61,462 bases of DNA from Terribacillus aidingensis (GCF_900215625.1 NZ_OBEK01000004.1:1-61462); one strand, 5' to 3'; counted from the first letter of the stretch, positions 1 through 8,893 are shown. The notes: generated from the sequence alone by a model not told the origin. A program made the numbers and translations.

Positions 1-6
1 TTAAGT

Positions 7-83
7 GGTCCGGTAGTTCAGTTGGTTAGAATGCCTGCCTGTCACGCAGGAGGTCGCGGGTTCGAGTCCCGTCCGGACCGCCA
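7..83 (+). tRNA. tRNA-Asp (GTC)
   Basis: Complete cloverleaf: the acceptor GGTCCGG pairs with CCGGACC, the anticodon is GTC and the terminal CCA is encoded. The same 77-nt sequence recurs exactly at 9201-9277. It is the first member of a closely packed tRNA cluster that probably continues 5' of the window. Confidence 0.97.
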
Positions 84-110
84 CTTATACAACATGTATA
101 TCTTACATAT

Positions 111-183
<73 letters not shown>

Positions 184-191
184 CTCTAATC

Positions 192-277
192 GGAGGGATA
201 GCGAAGTTGGCCAAACGCGGCGGACTGTAAATCCGCTCCCATCGGGTTCGTAGGTTCGAGTCCTACTCCCTCCACCA
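192..277 (+). tRNA. tRNA-Tyr (GTA)
   Basis: Class II tRNA with a long variable arm. The acceptor GGAGGGA pairs with TCCCTCC, the anticodon is GTA and CCA is encoded. It lies 8 nt after tRNA-Phe, as in a polycistronic tRNA transcript. Confidence 0.96.
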
Positions 278-278
278 T

Positions 279-352
279 AGGGGTATAGTTCAATGGTAGA
301 ACAACGGTCTCCAAAACCGTCGATGTGGGTTCAACTCCTACTACCCCTGCCA
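279..352 (+). tRNA. tRNA-Trp (CCA)
   Basis: The acceptor AGGGGTA pairs with TACCCCT, the discriminator is G and CCA is encoded. The anticodon loop contains CCA. Only one nucleotide separates it from tRNA-Tyr. Confidence 0.96.
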
Positions 353-369
353 TTTTATTTTAATTCCAT

Positions 370-443
370 GGCGGTCGTGGCGAAGTGGTTAACGCACCGG
401 ATTGTGGCTCCGGCATTCGTGGGTTCAATCCCCATCGATCGCC
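370..443 (+). tRNA. tRNA-His (GTG)
   Basis: Anticodon GTG. The gene carries the extra G-1 typical of tRNA-His, opposite C73. The acceptor GCGGTCG pairs with CGATCGC with one G-U pair. CCA is not encoded. Confidence 0.95.
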
Positions 444-447
444 CTCT

Positions 448-507
448 ATATAGCTTTTAGGCTATAGCCAAGAAACAGGTATGGATTCCTAATGGAATCC
501 GATACCT
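448..507 (+). other. two RNA hairpins in the tRNA-His/tRNA-Gly spacer
   Basis: The first hairpin is TATAGC/GCTATA (448-465). The second is a 13-bp stem, AGGTAT plus GGATTCC against GGAATCC plus ATACCT, with one bulged G (477-507). No U-run follows, so neither is a standard terminator. They may guide processing of the tRNA precursor. Confidence 0.5.
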
Positions 508-516
508 ATATCTTAT

Positions 517-591
517 GCGGAAGTAGTTCAGTGGTAGAACATCACCTTGCCAAGGTGGGGGTCGCGGGTTCGAATCCCGTCTTCCGCTCCA
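517..591 (+). tRNA. tRNA-Gly (GCC)
   Basis: The acceptor GCGGAAG pairs with CTTCCGC, the anticodon is GCC and CCA is encoded. It follows the hairpin-containing spacer after tRNA-His. Confidence 0.96.
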
Positions 592-595
592 AATT

Positions 596-669
596 GGCGG
601 CATAGCCAAGTGGTAAGGCAAAGGTCTGCAACACCTTGATCACCGGTTCAAATCCGGTTGCCGCCTCCA
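596..669 (+). tRNA. tRNA-Cys (GCA)
   Basis: The acceptor GGCGGCA pairs with TGCCGCC, the anticodon is GCA and CCA is encoded. It lies 4 nt after tRNA-Gly. Confidence 0.96.
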
Positions 670-684
670 TTGAATTTTCAATAT

Positions 685-766
685 GCCGGTGTGGCGGAAT
701 TGGCAGACGCGCACGACTCAAAATCGTGTTCCGTAAGGAGTGCCGGTTCGACCCCGGCCACCGGTA
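685..766 (+). tRNA. tRNA-Leu (CAA)
   Basis: Class II tRNA with a long variable arm and anticodon CAA. The acceptor GCCGGTG pairs with CACCGGT, giving a G-U pair at 1-72. The 3' end continues TCA rather than CCA. It is the last tRNA of the cluster before the terminator. Confidence 0.94.
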
Positions 767-792
767 TCATCAGGCAGCATGCAAAAGCTGTC

Positions 793-827
793 AAAAAAGA
801 CTCTAACTCAATGTTAGGGTCTTTTTT
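793..827 (+). terminator. terminator of the tRNA cluster
   Basis: Stem AGACTCTAAC/GTTAGGGTCT with the 5-nt loop TCAAT, followed by a T-run. It lies 27 nt after tRNA-Leu. Confidence 0.85.
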
Positions 828-894
828 CGTTCATTTAAGTTCACGACGAAGATGATCAAAATCGTATGCGTCGGAGGTTATAGTTTCTAGAAGA

Positions 895-932
895 AAAGGA
901 GTTAGGTGAATTCGCTCACCTAACTCCTTTTT
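895..932. terminator. bidirectional terminator after cstA
   Basis: Stem GGAGTTAGGTGA/TCACCTAACTCC with A-run and T-run on the two sides. It ends 3 nt before the minus-strand cstA stop codon and can act for both directions. Confidence 0.85.
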
Positions 933-934
933 GA

Positions 935-2395
935 TTAATTTATTTTCTCAGCTTTACGAAGAGGAGGTACTTCCATGTCGACAGCTACGTTCTCTTTTTT
1001 ATTTTTGCTTCCTTTCCAGAAGAACAGAGCGGTGATGGCGGCTGTCATAATAATTCCGCCTGTATGTGCTGCTTGATACGATAAACCAAATCCAAGATTA
1101 CTATCGTATAGAATGTAAGTTAACACCATATCGGAAATGAATACTGCTGGTATTAGTGCGATGAAGTAATTTTTCTTTTTTACAAACAGATACATCGTGC
1201 CGATCCAAAGAGCGAGTGCTGCAGTTCCTTGGTTGGCAAATGAGAAGTAGCGCCATAGAATATTAAAATCAATGGTTGTTAACCAGTAGGAAACCAAAAA
1301 CATAGGAATCGCGATTGCTAACCGTTTTGCCATTTTGGTCTGGTTCATGCTGATGTAATCGGCAATAATATTACGTGCTGCTCGGAACGCCGTATCTCCA
1401 GAGGTAATTGGTAACACTACGGCACCAAGAACGGCTATCGTACCGCCAACTGCTCCTAGCAAGGTCATGGAGACTTCATTCACTACTAGGGAGGCTGTGC
1501 CTTCATTTATTAATTCTTGAAGACTTTGTCCGTCAAATACAGTCATTGCGGCTGCTGCCCATATCATAGCAATAATACCTTCGGCGATCATCATGCCGTA
1601 GAAAATGTAACGGCCTTGTTTTTCATTTTGAGTGGTTCTTGAGATAAGTGGGGATTGTGTTGCATGAAATCCTGATAAGGCACCACAAGTAATCGTTAAG
1701 AATAATATTGGGAAAATAGGCAAGTCAGCCGGGTGCATGTTGGTTAGTGATAATTCTGGAATCGTATAGCCTTTAATTAACAATGCTGCACCTACGCCAA
1801 TTGTACCAAGGAGTAGTAGCGCCCCGAGGAACGGATAGATGCGACCTATAATTTTATCGATTGGAAGAATGGTAGACAAAATATAATAAGCAAAGATAAC
1901 AAAAATAATAGCTATCAAGGCAACTTTGCCATCAATTAAGTTATGCAGTAATGTTGCTGGTGTCGTAACAAATACGGTACCAACCAGTAATAAAAGAAGT
2001 AAAGCAAATACGTTCACTAAATGACGGGAAACTTTTCCTAAAAACTTTCCGGCAAGTTCTGGAATATGAGCACCTCGATTGCGAATGGAGATCATACCAG
2101 TTAAGTAATCATGTACCGCGCCAGCGAAGATAGAACCTAACACAATCCATAAGAATGCAGCTGGACCATACAATGCACCCATAATTGGACCAAAGATAGG
2201 GCCAGTACCGGCAATATTCAATAATTGAATTAATGCATTTTTCTGCTTGTTCATTGGTACATAATCGACACCATCTTTATTAGCATACGCTGGTGTCTGT
2301 CGTTGTTCATTCGGTCCAAATACTTTCTCAACGTATTTGCCATAGGTGAAATACGCTGCAACCAATGCTAGTATCGCAACAAAAAAAGTAACCAT
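935..2395 (-). CDS. cstA: CstA-family carbon-starvation transporter
   Basis: Polytopic membrane protein of 486 aa belonging to the CstA family. Known members import peptides or pyruvate when preferred carbon is short. The family signature NIAGTGPIFGPIMGALYGP lies near residues 40-60 and many hydrophobic segments follow. The reading frame is open 21 codons upstream, but the ATG at 2395 is preceded by GGAGGGG at good spacing and is the better start. It is shorter than the roughly 600-700 aa of the longest CstA proteins, matching the shorter Bacillota type. A perfect cre site lies 25 nt upstream of the start, so catabolite repression by CcpA is expected. The substrate cannot be told from sequence. 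Confidence 0.92.
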   Translation of the reverse strand: MVTFFVAILALVAAYFTYGKYVEKVFGPNEQRQTPAYANKDGVDYVPMNKQKNALIQLLNIAGTGPIFGPIMGALYGPAAFLWIVLGSIFAGAVHDYLTGMISIRNRGAHIPELAGKFLGKVSRHLVNVFALLLLLLVGTVFVTTPATLLHNLIDGKVALIAIIFVIFAYYILSTILPIDKIIGRIYPFLGALLLLGTIGVGAALLIKGYTIPELSLTNMHPADLPIFPILFLTITCGALSGFHATQSPLISRTTQNEKQGRYIFYGMMIAEGIIAMIWAAAAMTVFDGQSLQELINEGTASLVVNEVSMTLLGAVGGTIAVLGAVVLPITSGDTAFRAARNIIADYISMNQTKMAKRLAIAIPMFLVSYWLTTIDFNILWRYFSFANQGTAALALWIGTMYLFVKKKNYFIALIPAVFISDMVLTYILYDSNLGFGLSYQAAHTGGIIMTAAITALFFWKGSKNKKENVAVDMEVPPLRKAEKIN

Positions 2396-2419
2396 AGTAT
2401 TCCCCTCCATCATTACAAT

Positions 2420-2433
2420 TGTAAACGTTTTCA
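2420..2433 (-). promoter_or_regulatory. cre site (CcpA operator) upstream of cstA
   Basis: TGTAAACGTTTTCA fits the cre consensus TGWAANCGNTNWCA at every position. On the minus strand it lies just downstream of a TATAAT (about 2437-2442) and 25 nt before the cstA ATG. CcpA binding here would block initiation when glucose is available. The -35 box is not clear. The rest of 2434-2757 shows no gene. Confidence 0.8.
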
Positions 2434-2757
2434 TTATTATATTACAAAAGACATTCAAAAATCCAACTATTTATTACTAATTCAGATGCATCAGAATACG
2501 GACTTTTCCTGCAGAAGAGCAAATTTAGGAACACAATGACAAAAGTGGCAGCTTAACAGGCGGAAATGAAAATTGGGTCCTAAAGGTGTCAGAACCGTTA
2601 TTCCAAATTGAAATAGTTAAAGCACTTTAGTTTATTTTAAATTCTTATAAAGCTTGCAATAATAATTGTTTAGGAAGCTCTGTCAAAAGGAATGACTTTG
2701 TAGGAAGCAACTAATACTAAATCTTGCAGATACCATTTAGATAAGGGAGTGCAATAC

Positions 2758-3693
2758 ATGCGTGCAGTTATTATCAATGAATATGGCAGTAAAGATGTAT
2801 TGGTAGAGCAAGAGCTGCCGAAACCAGAGATTAAAGCAAACCAAGTACTTGTTGAGGTTTATGCTACTTCTATTAATCCGATTGATTGGAAGCTTCGTGC
2901 AGGGTACTTGAAGCAAATGCTTGATTGGTCATTCCCTATTATCCTTGGCTGGGATGTTGCTGGGAAGATTGTGGAAGTTGGAAGTGAAGTGAAGAATTAT
3001 CAGGTTGGAGATGAAGTCTTTGCGCGGCCGGATACTACCCGCGAAGGTACTTATGCGGAATTTACGACTGTGGATGAGGAATTGCTGGCAAAAAAGCCTA
3101 GCAACCTGACATTTGAAGAAGCTGCCTCTATTCCGCTAGCAGGGTTAACCGCTTGGCAATGTTTAGTGGACAACACAAAAGTTAAGCAAGGAGATAAAGT
3201 ACTTATCCAAGCTGGTGCTGGCGGTGTAGGAAGCTTGGCCATTCAAATGGCAAAACATTTGGGTGCTTATGTTGCTACTACTGCGAGTGAAAAAAATGAA
3301 GCGTACGTAAAAGAGCTGGGTGCAGATGAATTCATCAATTACCGCACACAACAGTTTGAAGAAGTATTAAGTGATTACGATGCAGTAGTCGATACAATGG
3401 GCGGCGACATCTTAAATGAAAGCATCCAAGTATTAAAGCCTGGCGGCAGACTAGTAACAATCGCCGGACAACCTGATGAAGGATTAGCAGAAAAGCATCA
3501 AGTAACAGCAAGCTCCTATTGGTTAACGCCAAATGGTAAACAATTAGCTGAGTTAGGGGAATTACTTGAAAAAGGTATACTCAAGCCTCAGGTAGGCAGT
3601 GTATATGGATTTTCCGCAGAAGAGTTACAAAAAGCACATGAGCTAAGTGAGACACATCATGCCAAAGGGAAAATTGTAGTTAAAGTTAAATAA
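2758..3693 (+). CDS. zinc-independent MDR oxidoreductase (quinone-oxidoreductase-like)
   Basis: A 311-aa medium-chain dehydrogenase/reductase. It has an N-terminal GroES-like fold (LGWDVAGKIVEVGSEV near residue 60) and a Rossmann segment with AGAGGVGS around residues 140-150. It lacks the zinc-ligand pattern of classical alcohol dehydrogenases and resembles NADPH:quinone reductases. Start: an in-frame GTG lies 3 codons upstream, but the ATG at 2758 has AAGGGAG at 8 nt, whereas the GTG overlaps that ribosome site. The gene is monocistronic, with a terminator downstream. Substrate unknown; a role in detoxifying quinones or enals is a family-based guess. Confidence 0.88.
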   Translation: MRAVIINEYGSKDVLVEQELPKPEIKANQVLVEVYATSINPIDWKLRAGYLKQMLDWSFPIILGWDVAGKIVEVGSEVKNYQVGDEVFARPDTTREGTYAEFTTVDEELLAKKPSNLTFEEAASIPLAGLTAWQCLVDNTKVKQGDKVLIQAGAGGVGSLAIQMAKHLGAYVATTASEKNEAYVKELGADEFINYRTQQFEEVLSDYDAVVDTMGGDILNESIQVLKPGGRLVTIAGQPDEGLAEKHQVTASSYWLTPNGKQLAELGELLEKGILKPQVGSVYGFSAEELQKAHELSETHHAKGKIVVKVK

Positions 3694-3765
3694 ACGGTGT
3701 AAGGCCTGAACTTAAGATAGCACAGTAATTGATATCGCTATACAGCTAATCAAGCTATCAACTTT

Positions 3766-3794
3766 AGACTCTAACGTAAGGTTAGAGTCTTTTT
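3766..3794 (+). terminator. terminator after the oxidoreductase
   Basis: Perfect 10-bp stem AGACTCTAAC/GTTAGAGTCT with loop GTAAG and a T-run. It is nearly the same hairpin as at 793-827. I see nothing else convincing between 3795 and 4046. Confidence 0.85.
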
Positions 3795-4046
3795 ATGTTG
3801 CCAACTTTGTTTGGCGAATATTTAGATGTTTGATGTTTGGAGTCCTGCCTGATATTTTTAATCAAATCATGGCAGAGCTTTATAGTGGATTACAAGTTAA
3901 GTAAGAATTTATACAGATCTTCTTGAAAGGGATTCTAACAAAGTGTTAGATTTTCGTACATACAGAAACGATTTCGCTGAAGCAACAATCTAATGGGATT
4001 CAATGATAAGATGATATTGGAATGAATTAAGCAGGGGGCATAAAGT

Positions 4047-4751
4047 ATGAAAAAAATAATGATCATTGAAGATGACATGAAAATTGCGGAACACTTATGT
4101 TCTCATATTGGAAAATACGGATACAAAGTAATAATCGCACCAGATTTTGAACATATATTGGCTGCGTTTTTAGATGCACAGCCTGATTTGGTATTGCTGG
4201 ATATTAATCTGCCTCGTTATGACGGGTATTATTGGTGCAGACAAATTAGACAAGCGTCCATCTGTCCAGTTATTTTTATTTCGGCTCGGACTGGTGAGAT
4301 GGATCAAGTGATGGCAATTGAGAATGGAGGAGATGACTTTATTACAAAGCCATTTCACCCGGATATCGTGATGGCCAAAATCAGAAGTCAATTGCGTCGA
4401 GCATATGGAGAGTATGCAGCAAAGAATGAGGAGAGAGTGCTTCTCCAAGATGGATTGCATTTTTATCCGGAACGATTGGAACTTCGATTTGGCAGCCAAT
4501 CAACGCAGCTAACAAAGAAAGAAACCGATATTATTGAAAGTCTGCTGGAGCGATATCCTCGTGTTGCTGGCCGGCAGGATTTGCTGGCAAAATTATGGGA
4601 TGCCCAAGCTTATGTGGATGAAAATACATTAAATGTGAATGTCGCGCGTGTGCGTAATAAGTTCCAAGAAATCGGCATTGAAGATGCAGTGGAGACTGTC
4701 AGAGGAGCGGGATATCGGTTACGCATTACATGGAAAGAGGAGAAAGCATGA
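4047..4751 (+). CDS. BceR-like OmpR-family response regulator
   Basis: A 234-aa response regulator. The receiver domain (1-115) has the phosphoacceptor Asp in LVLLDINLP near residue 52 and the conserved Lys in FITKPF. The OmpR-type winged helix fills the C-terminus (about 135-230). It overlaps the following sensor kinase by ATGA, and both precede a BceAB-like transporter, the arrangement of peptide-antibiotic sensing modules in Bacillota. Its expected target is the TTACA-N4-TGTAA dyad at 5736-5749. The start ATG has a GGGGG ribosome site. Confidence 0.9.
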   Translation: MKKIMIIEDDMKIAEHLCSHIGKYGYKVIIAPDFEHILAAFLDAQPDLVLLDINLPRYDGYYWCRQIRQASICPVIFISARTGEMDQVMAIENGGDDFITKPFHPDIVMAKIRSQLRRAYGEYAAKNEERVLLQDGLHFYPERLELRFGSQSTQLTKKETDIIESLLERYPRVAGRQDLLAKLWDAQAYVDENTLNVNVARVRNKFQEIGIEDAVETVRGAGYRLRITWKEEKA

Positions 4752-5749
4752 AGTTATTTCTTCGTGAGCATGTGCTGCTGATTGTGGTCCAGCTCTGCCA
4801 ATGTGCTATCGTCCCTGTACTATTTTGGTTAGACGGCTATCGGAATACAGGTGTAAGCATATACGCTTTCTTTCTGACGTGTTTACTCGTAACAGTATTT
4901 CTTGTTTACCGATATGTGAGCAGGAGAAGCTTTTATCAAAGGCTGCAAAATTCATTAGCCACTCTTGATGGTTCTTTAGAAACGACGGAGCGAGCTCCGA
5001 TTTCAGAAGCATTGGATCAATTGCTAACTTCTCAGTATCGTTTATATCAAGAGGAGCTCCGAAAAGGAGAAGAAAGGCAGGAGGAGCATGTGTTATTTAT
5101 GGATCGCTGGGTTCATCAAATGAAGACACCGCTCTCTGTTATTGAACTGTCGGCGCAAACATTAGATGAGCCAGAATCGTCCAGTATCCGGGAAGAAACG
5201 GACCGCATGCGGGATGGTTTGAATACGGTGCTTTATTTAGCCAGGCTTCGCACCATTACAGAAGATTTTCATATTAAGCCGGTTGCTCTTTCTAAGCTGG
5301 TCCATGAAGTGAACCAGGAAAACAAGCGGTACTATATCCGAAATGAAGTGTATCCGCAGCTGAAAGAAGAAAGAGCCGGAGCTATGGCAGAGACGGACGA
5401 GAAGTGGCTGTTTTTCATGTTGTCGCAGCTTGTGCATAATGCAGTGAAGTACTCAGCTGGTAAATCCAATCATATTTTGCTGTCGCTTTATGAAAGAGCC
5501 GGCGAGCTTGTATTGGAAGTGAAGGACTTTGGAATTGGAATTCCTGTAGTTGATCGAAAACGTATTTTTAACAAATTTTATACCGGAGAGAATGGGCGTA
5601 CATATCGGGAATCAACAGGTATGGGATTGTATTTGGTTAAAGAGGTTGCGGATATACTGGAACATCGCCTTGAAATGGAGTCAGTTGTAGGAGAAGGTAC
5701 AACTTTTCGCATCATTTTCTCTAAAACGCAGAACCTTACAACGATGTAA
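4748..5749 (+). CDS. BceS-like intramembrane-sensing histidine kinase
   Basis: A 333-aa sensor kinase with two membrane helices in the first 60 residues and almost no extracellular loop. That fits BceS-type kinases, which sense through their cognate ABC transporter. The DHp His lies in WVHQMKTPLS, near residues 120-125. The ATPase motifs are N box HNAVKYS, G1 DFGIGIP and G2 STGMGLYLV. Start chosen at ATG 4748, overlapping the regulator stop (ATGA); the frame is open six codons further upstream. Its last codons form part of the operator for the downstream transporter genes. Confidence 0.9.
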   Translation: MKLFLREHVLLIVVQLCQCAIVPVLFWLDGYRNTGVSIYAFFLTCLLVTVFLVYRYVSRRSFYQRLQNSLATLDGSLETTERAPISEALDQLLTSQYRLYQEELRKGEERQEEHVLFMDRWVHQMKTPLSVIELSAQTLDEPESSSIREETDRMRDGLNTVLYLARLRTITEDFHIKPVALSKLVHEVNQENKRYYIRNEVYPQLKEERAGAMAETDEKWLFFMLSQLVHNAVKYSAGKSNHILLSLYERAGELVLEVKDFGIGIPVVDRKRIFNKFYTGENGRTYRESTGMGLYLVKEVADILEHRLEMESVVGEGTTFRIIFSKTQNLTTM

Positions 5750-5754
5750 GGTTC
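5731..5754. promoter_or_regulatory. BceR-type operator upstream of the ABC transporter genes
   Basis: A perfect 10-bp inverted repeat (GAACCTTACA and its complement) with spacer ACGA. Its core, TTACA-N4-TGTAA at 5736-5749, matches the TNACA-N4-TGTAA motif known for BceR-like regulators. It overlaps the kinase stop codon and lies about 75 nt before the ATPase gene. CATAAT at 5762-5767 could be part of the regulated promoter. Binding is inferred. Confidence 0.75.
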
Positions 5755-5825
5755 ATGAAAGCATAATCGATAGTGCGACATACAGCAAACGGGATATGCT
5801 AGGAGCGTAATAGAGAGGAGAATGA

Positions 5826-6593
5826 ATGATGCTTAATCTTATAAAAGTAAGTAAGGTTTACGAAGGTAAAGTAGCGTATCGTGCCCTGACGGATATTAAC
5901 TTAGAGGTAGAAAAAGGCGAATTTGTTGCCATTATGGGACCATCCGGAAGCGGAAAAACAACACTGCTGAATATTATATCCACAAATGATGCCCCGACGA
6001 CTGGACAAGTAGAACTGGAAGGGAAAAATCCGCATCAGCTGAAGAAAAATGCTTTGGCTAAATTTCGTCGTAACGAATTAGGGTTTATTTTTCAGGACTT
6101 TAACTTATTGCATACACTTACGGTTCAAGAAAATATTGTGCTGCCGCTCACATTGGATGGAGCTCGTGTTAGTGATATGCAGCAAAAAGCGCAAGCTATT
6201 GCAGAGAGCCTTGGTATAGATGCCATCATGAACAAGCGCACTTATGAGATTTCCGGAGGACAGGCGCAGCGCGTAGCAATTGCGCGGGCGATGGTTCATG
6301 AGCCGAAACTGCTGTTAGCCGATGAGCCAACAGGTAACTTAGATTCAAAAGCGTCTAAAGATGTTATGAAAATGCTCGTGTCGATTAATGAAAACAATAA
6401 AACAAGCTTGTTACTGGTAACGCATGATCCGCAAGCGGCCAGTTATTCGGATCGCGTGGTGTTTATCCGGGATGGGAAGCTGCATTCCGAAATTCGCCGC
6501 GGAGAGAGCAGGCAGGCATTCTTCCAGAAGATCATTGATATGCTGTCACTGATGGGGGGAGACGGCAATGACTTTTCGTCAGTTCGCGTTTAG
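5826..6593 (+). CDS. BceA-like ABC transporter ATPase
   Basis: A 255-aa ATPase of the MacB/LolD-like class found with BceB permeases. Walker A GPSGSGKTT lies near residue 40, the Q-loop in FIFQDFN, the signature is ISGGQAQRVAIARA, Walker B LLLADEPTGNLDS and the H-loop THD. Two adjacent ATGs (5826 and 5829) follow GAGGAG; the second has the better 8-nt spacing. It overlaps the permease gene by 26 nt. The complex is expected to free lipid II-cycle intermediates from peptide antibiotics such as bacitracin; the specificity here is not known. Confidence 0.9.
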   Translation: MMLNLIKVSKVYEGKVAYRALTDINLEVEKGEFVAIMGPSGSGKTTLLNIISTNDAPTTGQVELEGKNPHQLKKNALAKFRRNELGFIFQDFNLLHTLTVQENIVLPLTLDGARVSDMQQKAQAIAESLGIDAIMNKRTYEISGGQAQRVAIARAMVHEPKLLLADEPTGNLDSKASKDVMKMLVSINENNKTSLLLVTHDPQAASYSDRVVFIRDGKLHSEIRRGESRQAFFQKIIDMLSLMGGDGNDFSSVRV

Positions 6594-8457
6594 GAACGTA
6601 TTGCGCAACAAACGACTGTACATTGCTTATTTCCTCAGCAGTATGTTTACGGTGATGGTATTTTTCACTTTTGCCATCTTTGCATTCCATCCAGTGTTTT
6701 CGGACGGTTCGATTAATAAGAATGCGCTAATCGGAATGGCGGCTTCTGGCGGAATCATTTATGTGTTTTCGTTCTTCTTTATCCTCTATTCGATGAGCTC
6801 GTTCATTCAATCGAGAAAGAAAGAATTCGGTTTATTAATTAATCTTGGTGCTTCTAATAAACAAATTCGGCTAATGGTATTTTTGGAGAATATCTTAATT
6901 GGATTCTTTTCTACAGTTGGCGGAATTTTAGCTGGTTTGGTTTTTGCAAAGGCAATTCTATTAATTGCGGAAAATGTACTTATCATTGACGAATCGCTAG
7001 ATTTTTATTTTCCAATGCTTGCGATTATGGTGACATTTGTCAGCTTTATCCTTCTGTTCTTCTGTATCTCCATGTTTGTTGCATTCATTCTGCGCACAAA
7101 TAAATTAGTAGATTTGATTAAAGGAGATAAGCAATCTAAGGGAGAACCAAAAGCGTCTATTATTCTTTCCATACTTGCAGCTTTACTGCTTATTGCAGGG
7201 TATGGTACTGCTTTGGCTGTGAAAGGCTTCGGAGTTGTTATAGCCATGATACCAGTCATAATCGTCGTTACGCTAGGGACGTATATTTTATTTACTCAAT
7301 TGAGTGTGTATTGCATCCGTCTTTTAAAAAATAACAAATCGATCTTCTGGCGCAAAACAAATATGTTATTTTTCTCTGATTTATCCTTCCGAATGAAGGA
7401 TAACGCCAGAACCTTCTTTATGGTGGCGATTATATCAACGGTTGCATTTAGTGCGATTGGAGCACTCTATGGATTTCAGTCTTACCTCACCAAAGGAGTA
7501 AAGGAGATGAATCCTTACACCTATACGTATAGTCCGTTTTTGGATGACAGCAAAGAAGTAATTGATAATGATTTGAAGCAAGTTAATGCTATCTTGGAAG
7601 AAGAAAACGTAGATGCCAAAATGGAAACGGCAGAGCTTAGCTATTTTGACACAACAGGTGATTTTACTGTATTAATCGCGAAAGCATCGGTTTACAATCG
7701 TTTTGCGGCTTTGATTGACGAAAAGGAGATTCATCCTGAGGATAACGAGGCAATCATAATTGAGCAGAGTGATGCGATGATGACGCAGCAAAAAGCTAGT
7801 GAAGTGCTGATGAAATCAGGAGTCCCAATAGAAAATGGACAGGAGATTCAGCCAAGCAATGTTATTAAAACTGCTGTATTAGCTGAAGTGAATGGCTACT
7901 ATGTCGTAAGCGACGCTGTGTATGAACAGCTTACATCACCAGTTAGAACAGAGACAAATGCGGTATGGAAAGTAAATGGAACAAACGAAGAGCAAGTTAT
8001 AGAAGCGGGGAAAAAGTTAGAGCAGCAAGTAGAGCATAAGGTCTTTTCTGTTGATTATGCACTCTATGAAATCAATAAAGCATATGGACCGATTCTATTT
8101 ATCGGTTTGTTTATTGGTATTGTGTTCTTTGTCTCAGCTGGAAGCTTTCTTTATTTCCGATTATTTATGGATATAGATGAAGAGAAGCGCAAGTTCCGCT
8201 CGATTGCCAAAATTGGACTAACAGAGCCTGAGCTGAAGAAGGTCGTTACCCGACAGATTGCTATTTTGTTCTTCTCGCCAATTGTGGTCGCGCTTATCCA
8301 CGGCGCCGTTGCATTAACCGCATTATCGCGCTTGTTTAACTACAATCTAACAGCAGAAGCTGGACTTGTGTTAGGATGCTTCGCATTGATCCAGGTTATC
8401 TATTTCTTGATTGTACGATTCTTCTACGTGAAACAGGTTGAAAAAATGATACTTTAG
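6568..8457 (+). CDS. BceB-like ABC transporter permease
   Basis: A 629-aa permease with the BceB layout: an N-terminal helix, a group of helices to about residue 315, a large extracellular domain (about 315-500, from KGVKEMNPYTYTYSP onward) and C-terminal helices. The extracellular domain is the part that recognises the antibiotic and signals to the kinase in studied systems. The gene starts inside the ATPase gene, so translation is coupled. With the upstream regulator, kinase and operator this makes a complete sensing and resistance module. Confidence 0.9.
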   Translation: MTFRQFAFRNVLRNKRLYIAYFLSSMFTVMVFFTFAIFAFHPVFSDGSINKNALIGMAASGGIIYVFSFFFILYSMSSFIQSRKKEFGLLINLGASNKQIRLMVFLENILIGFFSTVGGILAGLVFAKAILLIAENVLIIDESLDFYFPMLAIMVTFVSFILLFFCISMFVAFILRTNKLVDLIKGDKQSKGEPKASIILSILAALLLIAGYGTALAVKGFGVVIAMIPVIIVVTLGTYILFTQLSVYCIRLLKNNKSIFWRKTNMLFFSDLSFRMKDNARTFFMVAIISTVAFSAIGALYGFQSYLTKGVKEMNPYTYTYSPFLDDSKEVIDNDLKQVNAILEEENVDAKMETAELSYFDTTGDFTVLIAKASVYNRFAALIDEKEIHPEDNEAIIIEQSDAMMTQQKASEVLMKSGVPIENGQEIQPSNVIKTAVLAEVNGYYVVSDAVYEQLTSPVRTETNAVWKVNGTNEEQVIEAGKKLEQQVEHKVFSVDYALYEINKAYGPILFIGLFIGIVFFVSAGSFLYFRLFMDIDEEKRKFRSIAKIGLTEPELKKVVTRQIAILFFSPIVVALIHGAVALTALSRLFNYNLTAEAGLVLGCFALIQVIYFLIVRFFYVKQVEKMIL

Positions 8458-8504
8458 GAAAGACTTCTTAACGTGCAGCGTTTATTGCATGGTAAGGGAA
8501 ACCT

Positions 8505-8543
8505 GAAAGCTGCTGGCATATTGTCTGTATCCAGCAGCTTTTG
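8505..8543 (+). terminator. terminator after the BceAB-like operon
   Basis: Stem AAAGCTGCTGG/CCAGCAGCTTT with a 14-nt loop and a short T-run. I see no gene between here and the 5S promoters. Confidence 0.75.
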
Positions 8544-8706
8544 CTATTGCATGAATGAGCAAATTTGTAGAAAAGGGAAAGACAAGGAGCAGGAACTTCT
8601 AACTTATTATGTGGCGAGGAGCAGAGGTAGTCAGTACAGAAGTGTGCAGAAAAAAGCATGCTTAGGAGAAGAGTGTTGCCAGATTTAATGCTTATATAAA
8701 AAAGTG

Positions 8707-8735
8707 TTGCGTATTTTGGATGTGCAGTATATTAT
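8707..8735 (+). promoter_or_regulatory. putative promoter P1 of the 5S-tRNA unit
   Basis: TTGCGT (8707-8712), 17-bp spacer, TATTAT (8730-8735). It lies about 120 bp upstream of a second, stronger promoter, like the tandem P1/P2 layout of Bacillus rRNA operons. Confidence 0.5.
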
Positions 8736-8798
8736 AGTTAGGGTTGTTATATAAAGACTTTGTTAAGTCATTGGACATAGCCAAATGAACGTCATAAC

Positions 8799-8854
8799 AA
8801 AAAAAAAAAAAAAATAAAAAAACTATTGCATTTAGTCACTAGAACATATATAAT
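8799..8854 (+). promoter_or_regulatory. promoter P2 with A-tract for the 5S-tRNA unit
   Basis: TTGCAT (8826-8831), 17-bp spacer and a perfect TATAAT (8849-8854). Directly upstream is an A-tract (16 A, one T, 7 A; 8799-8822) that could serve as an UP element. Transcription would start near 8861, about 33 nt before the 5S RNA. Confidence 0.75.
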
Positions 8855-8893
8855 ATAACTTGTCCTTAAGAAAAGCGACGAGATACATAAGAG

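Noticed and set aside
658-855. Open frame over tRNA-Cys end, tRNA-Leu and terminator
   Set aside because: It lies on structural RNA genes and a terminator, has no ribosome site and its product has no protein character.
8473-8688. 71-codon frame before the 5S promoters
   Set aside because: It covers the terminator hairpin, lacks a ribosome site and has random-looking composition.
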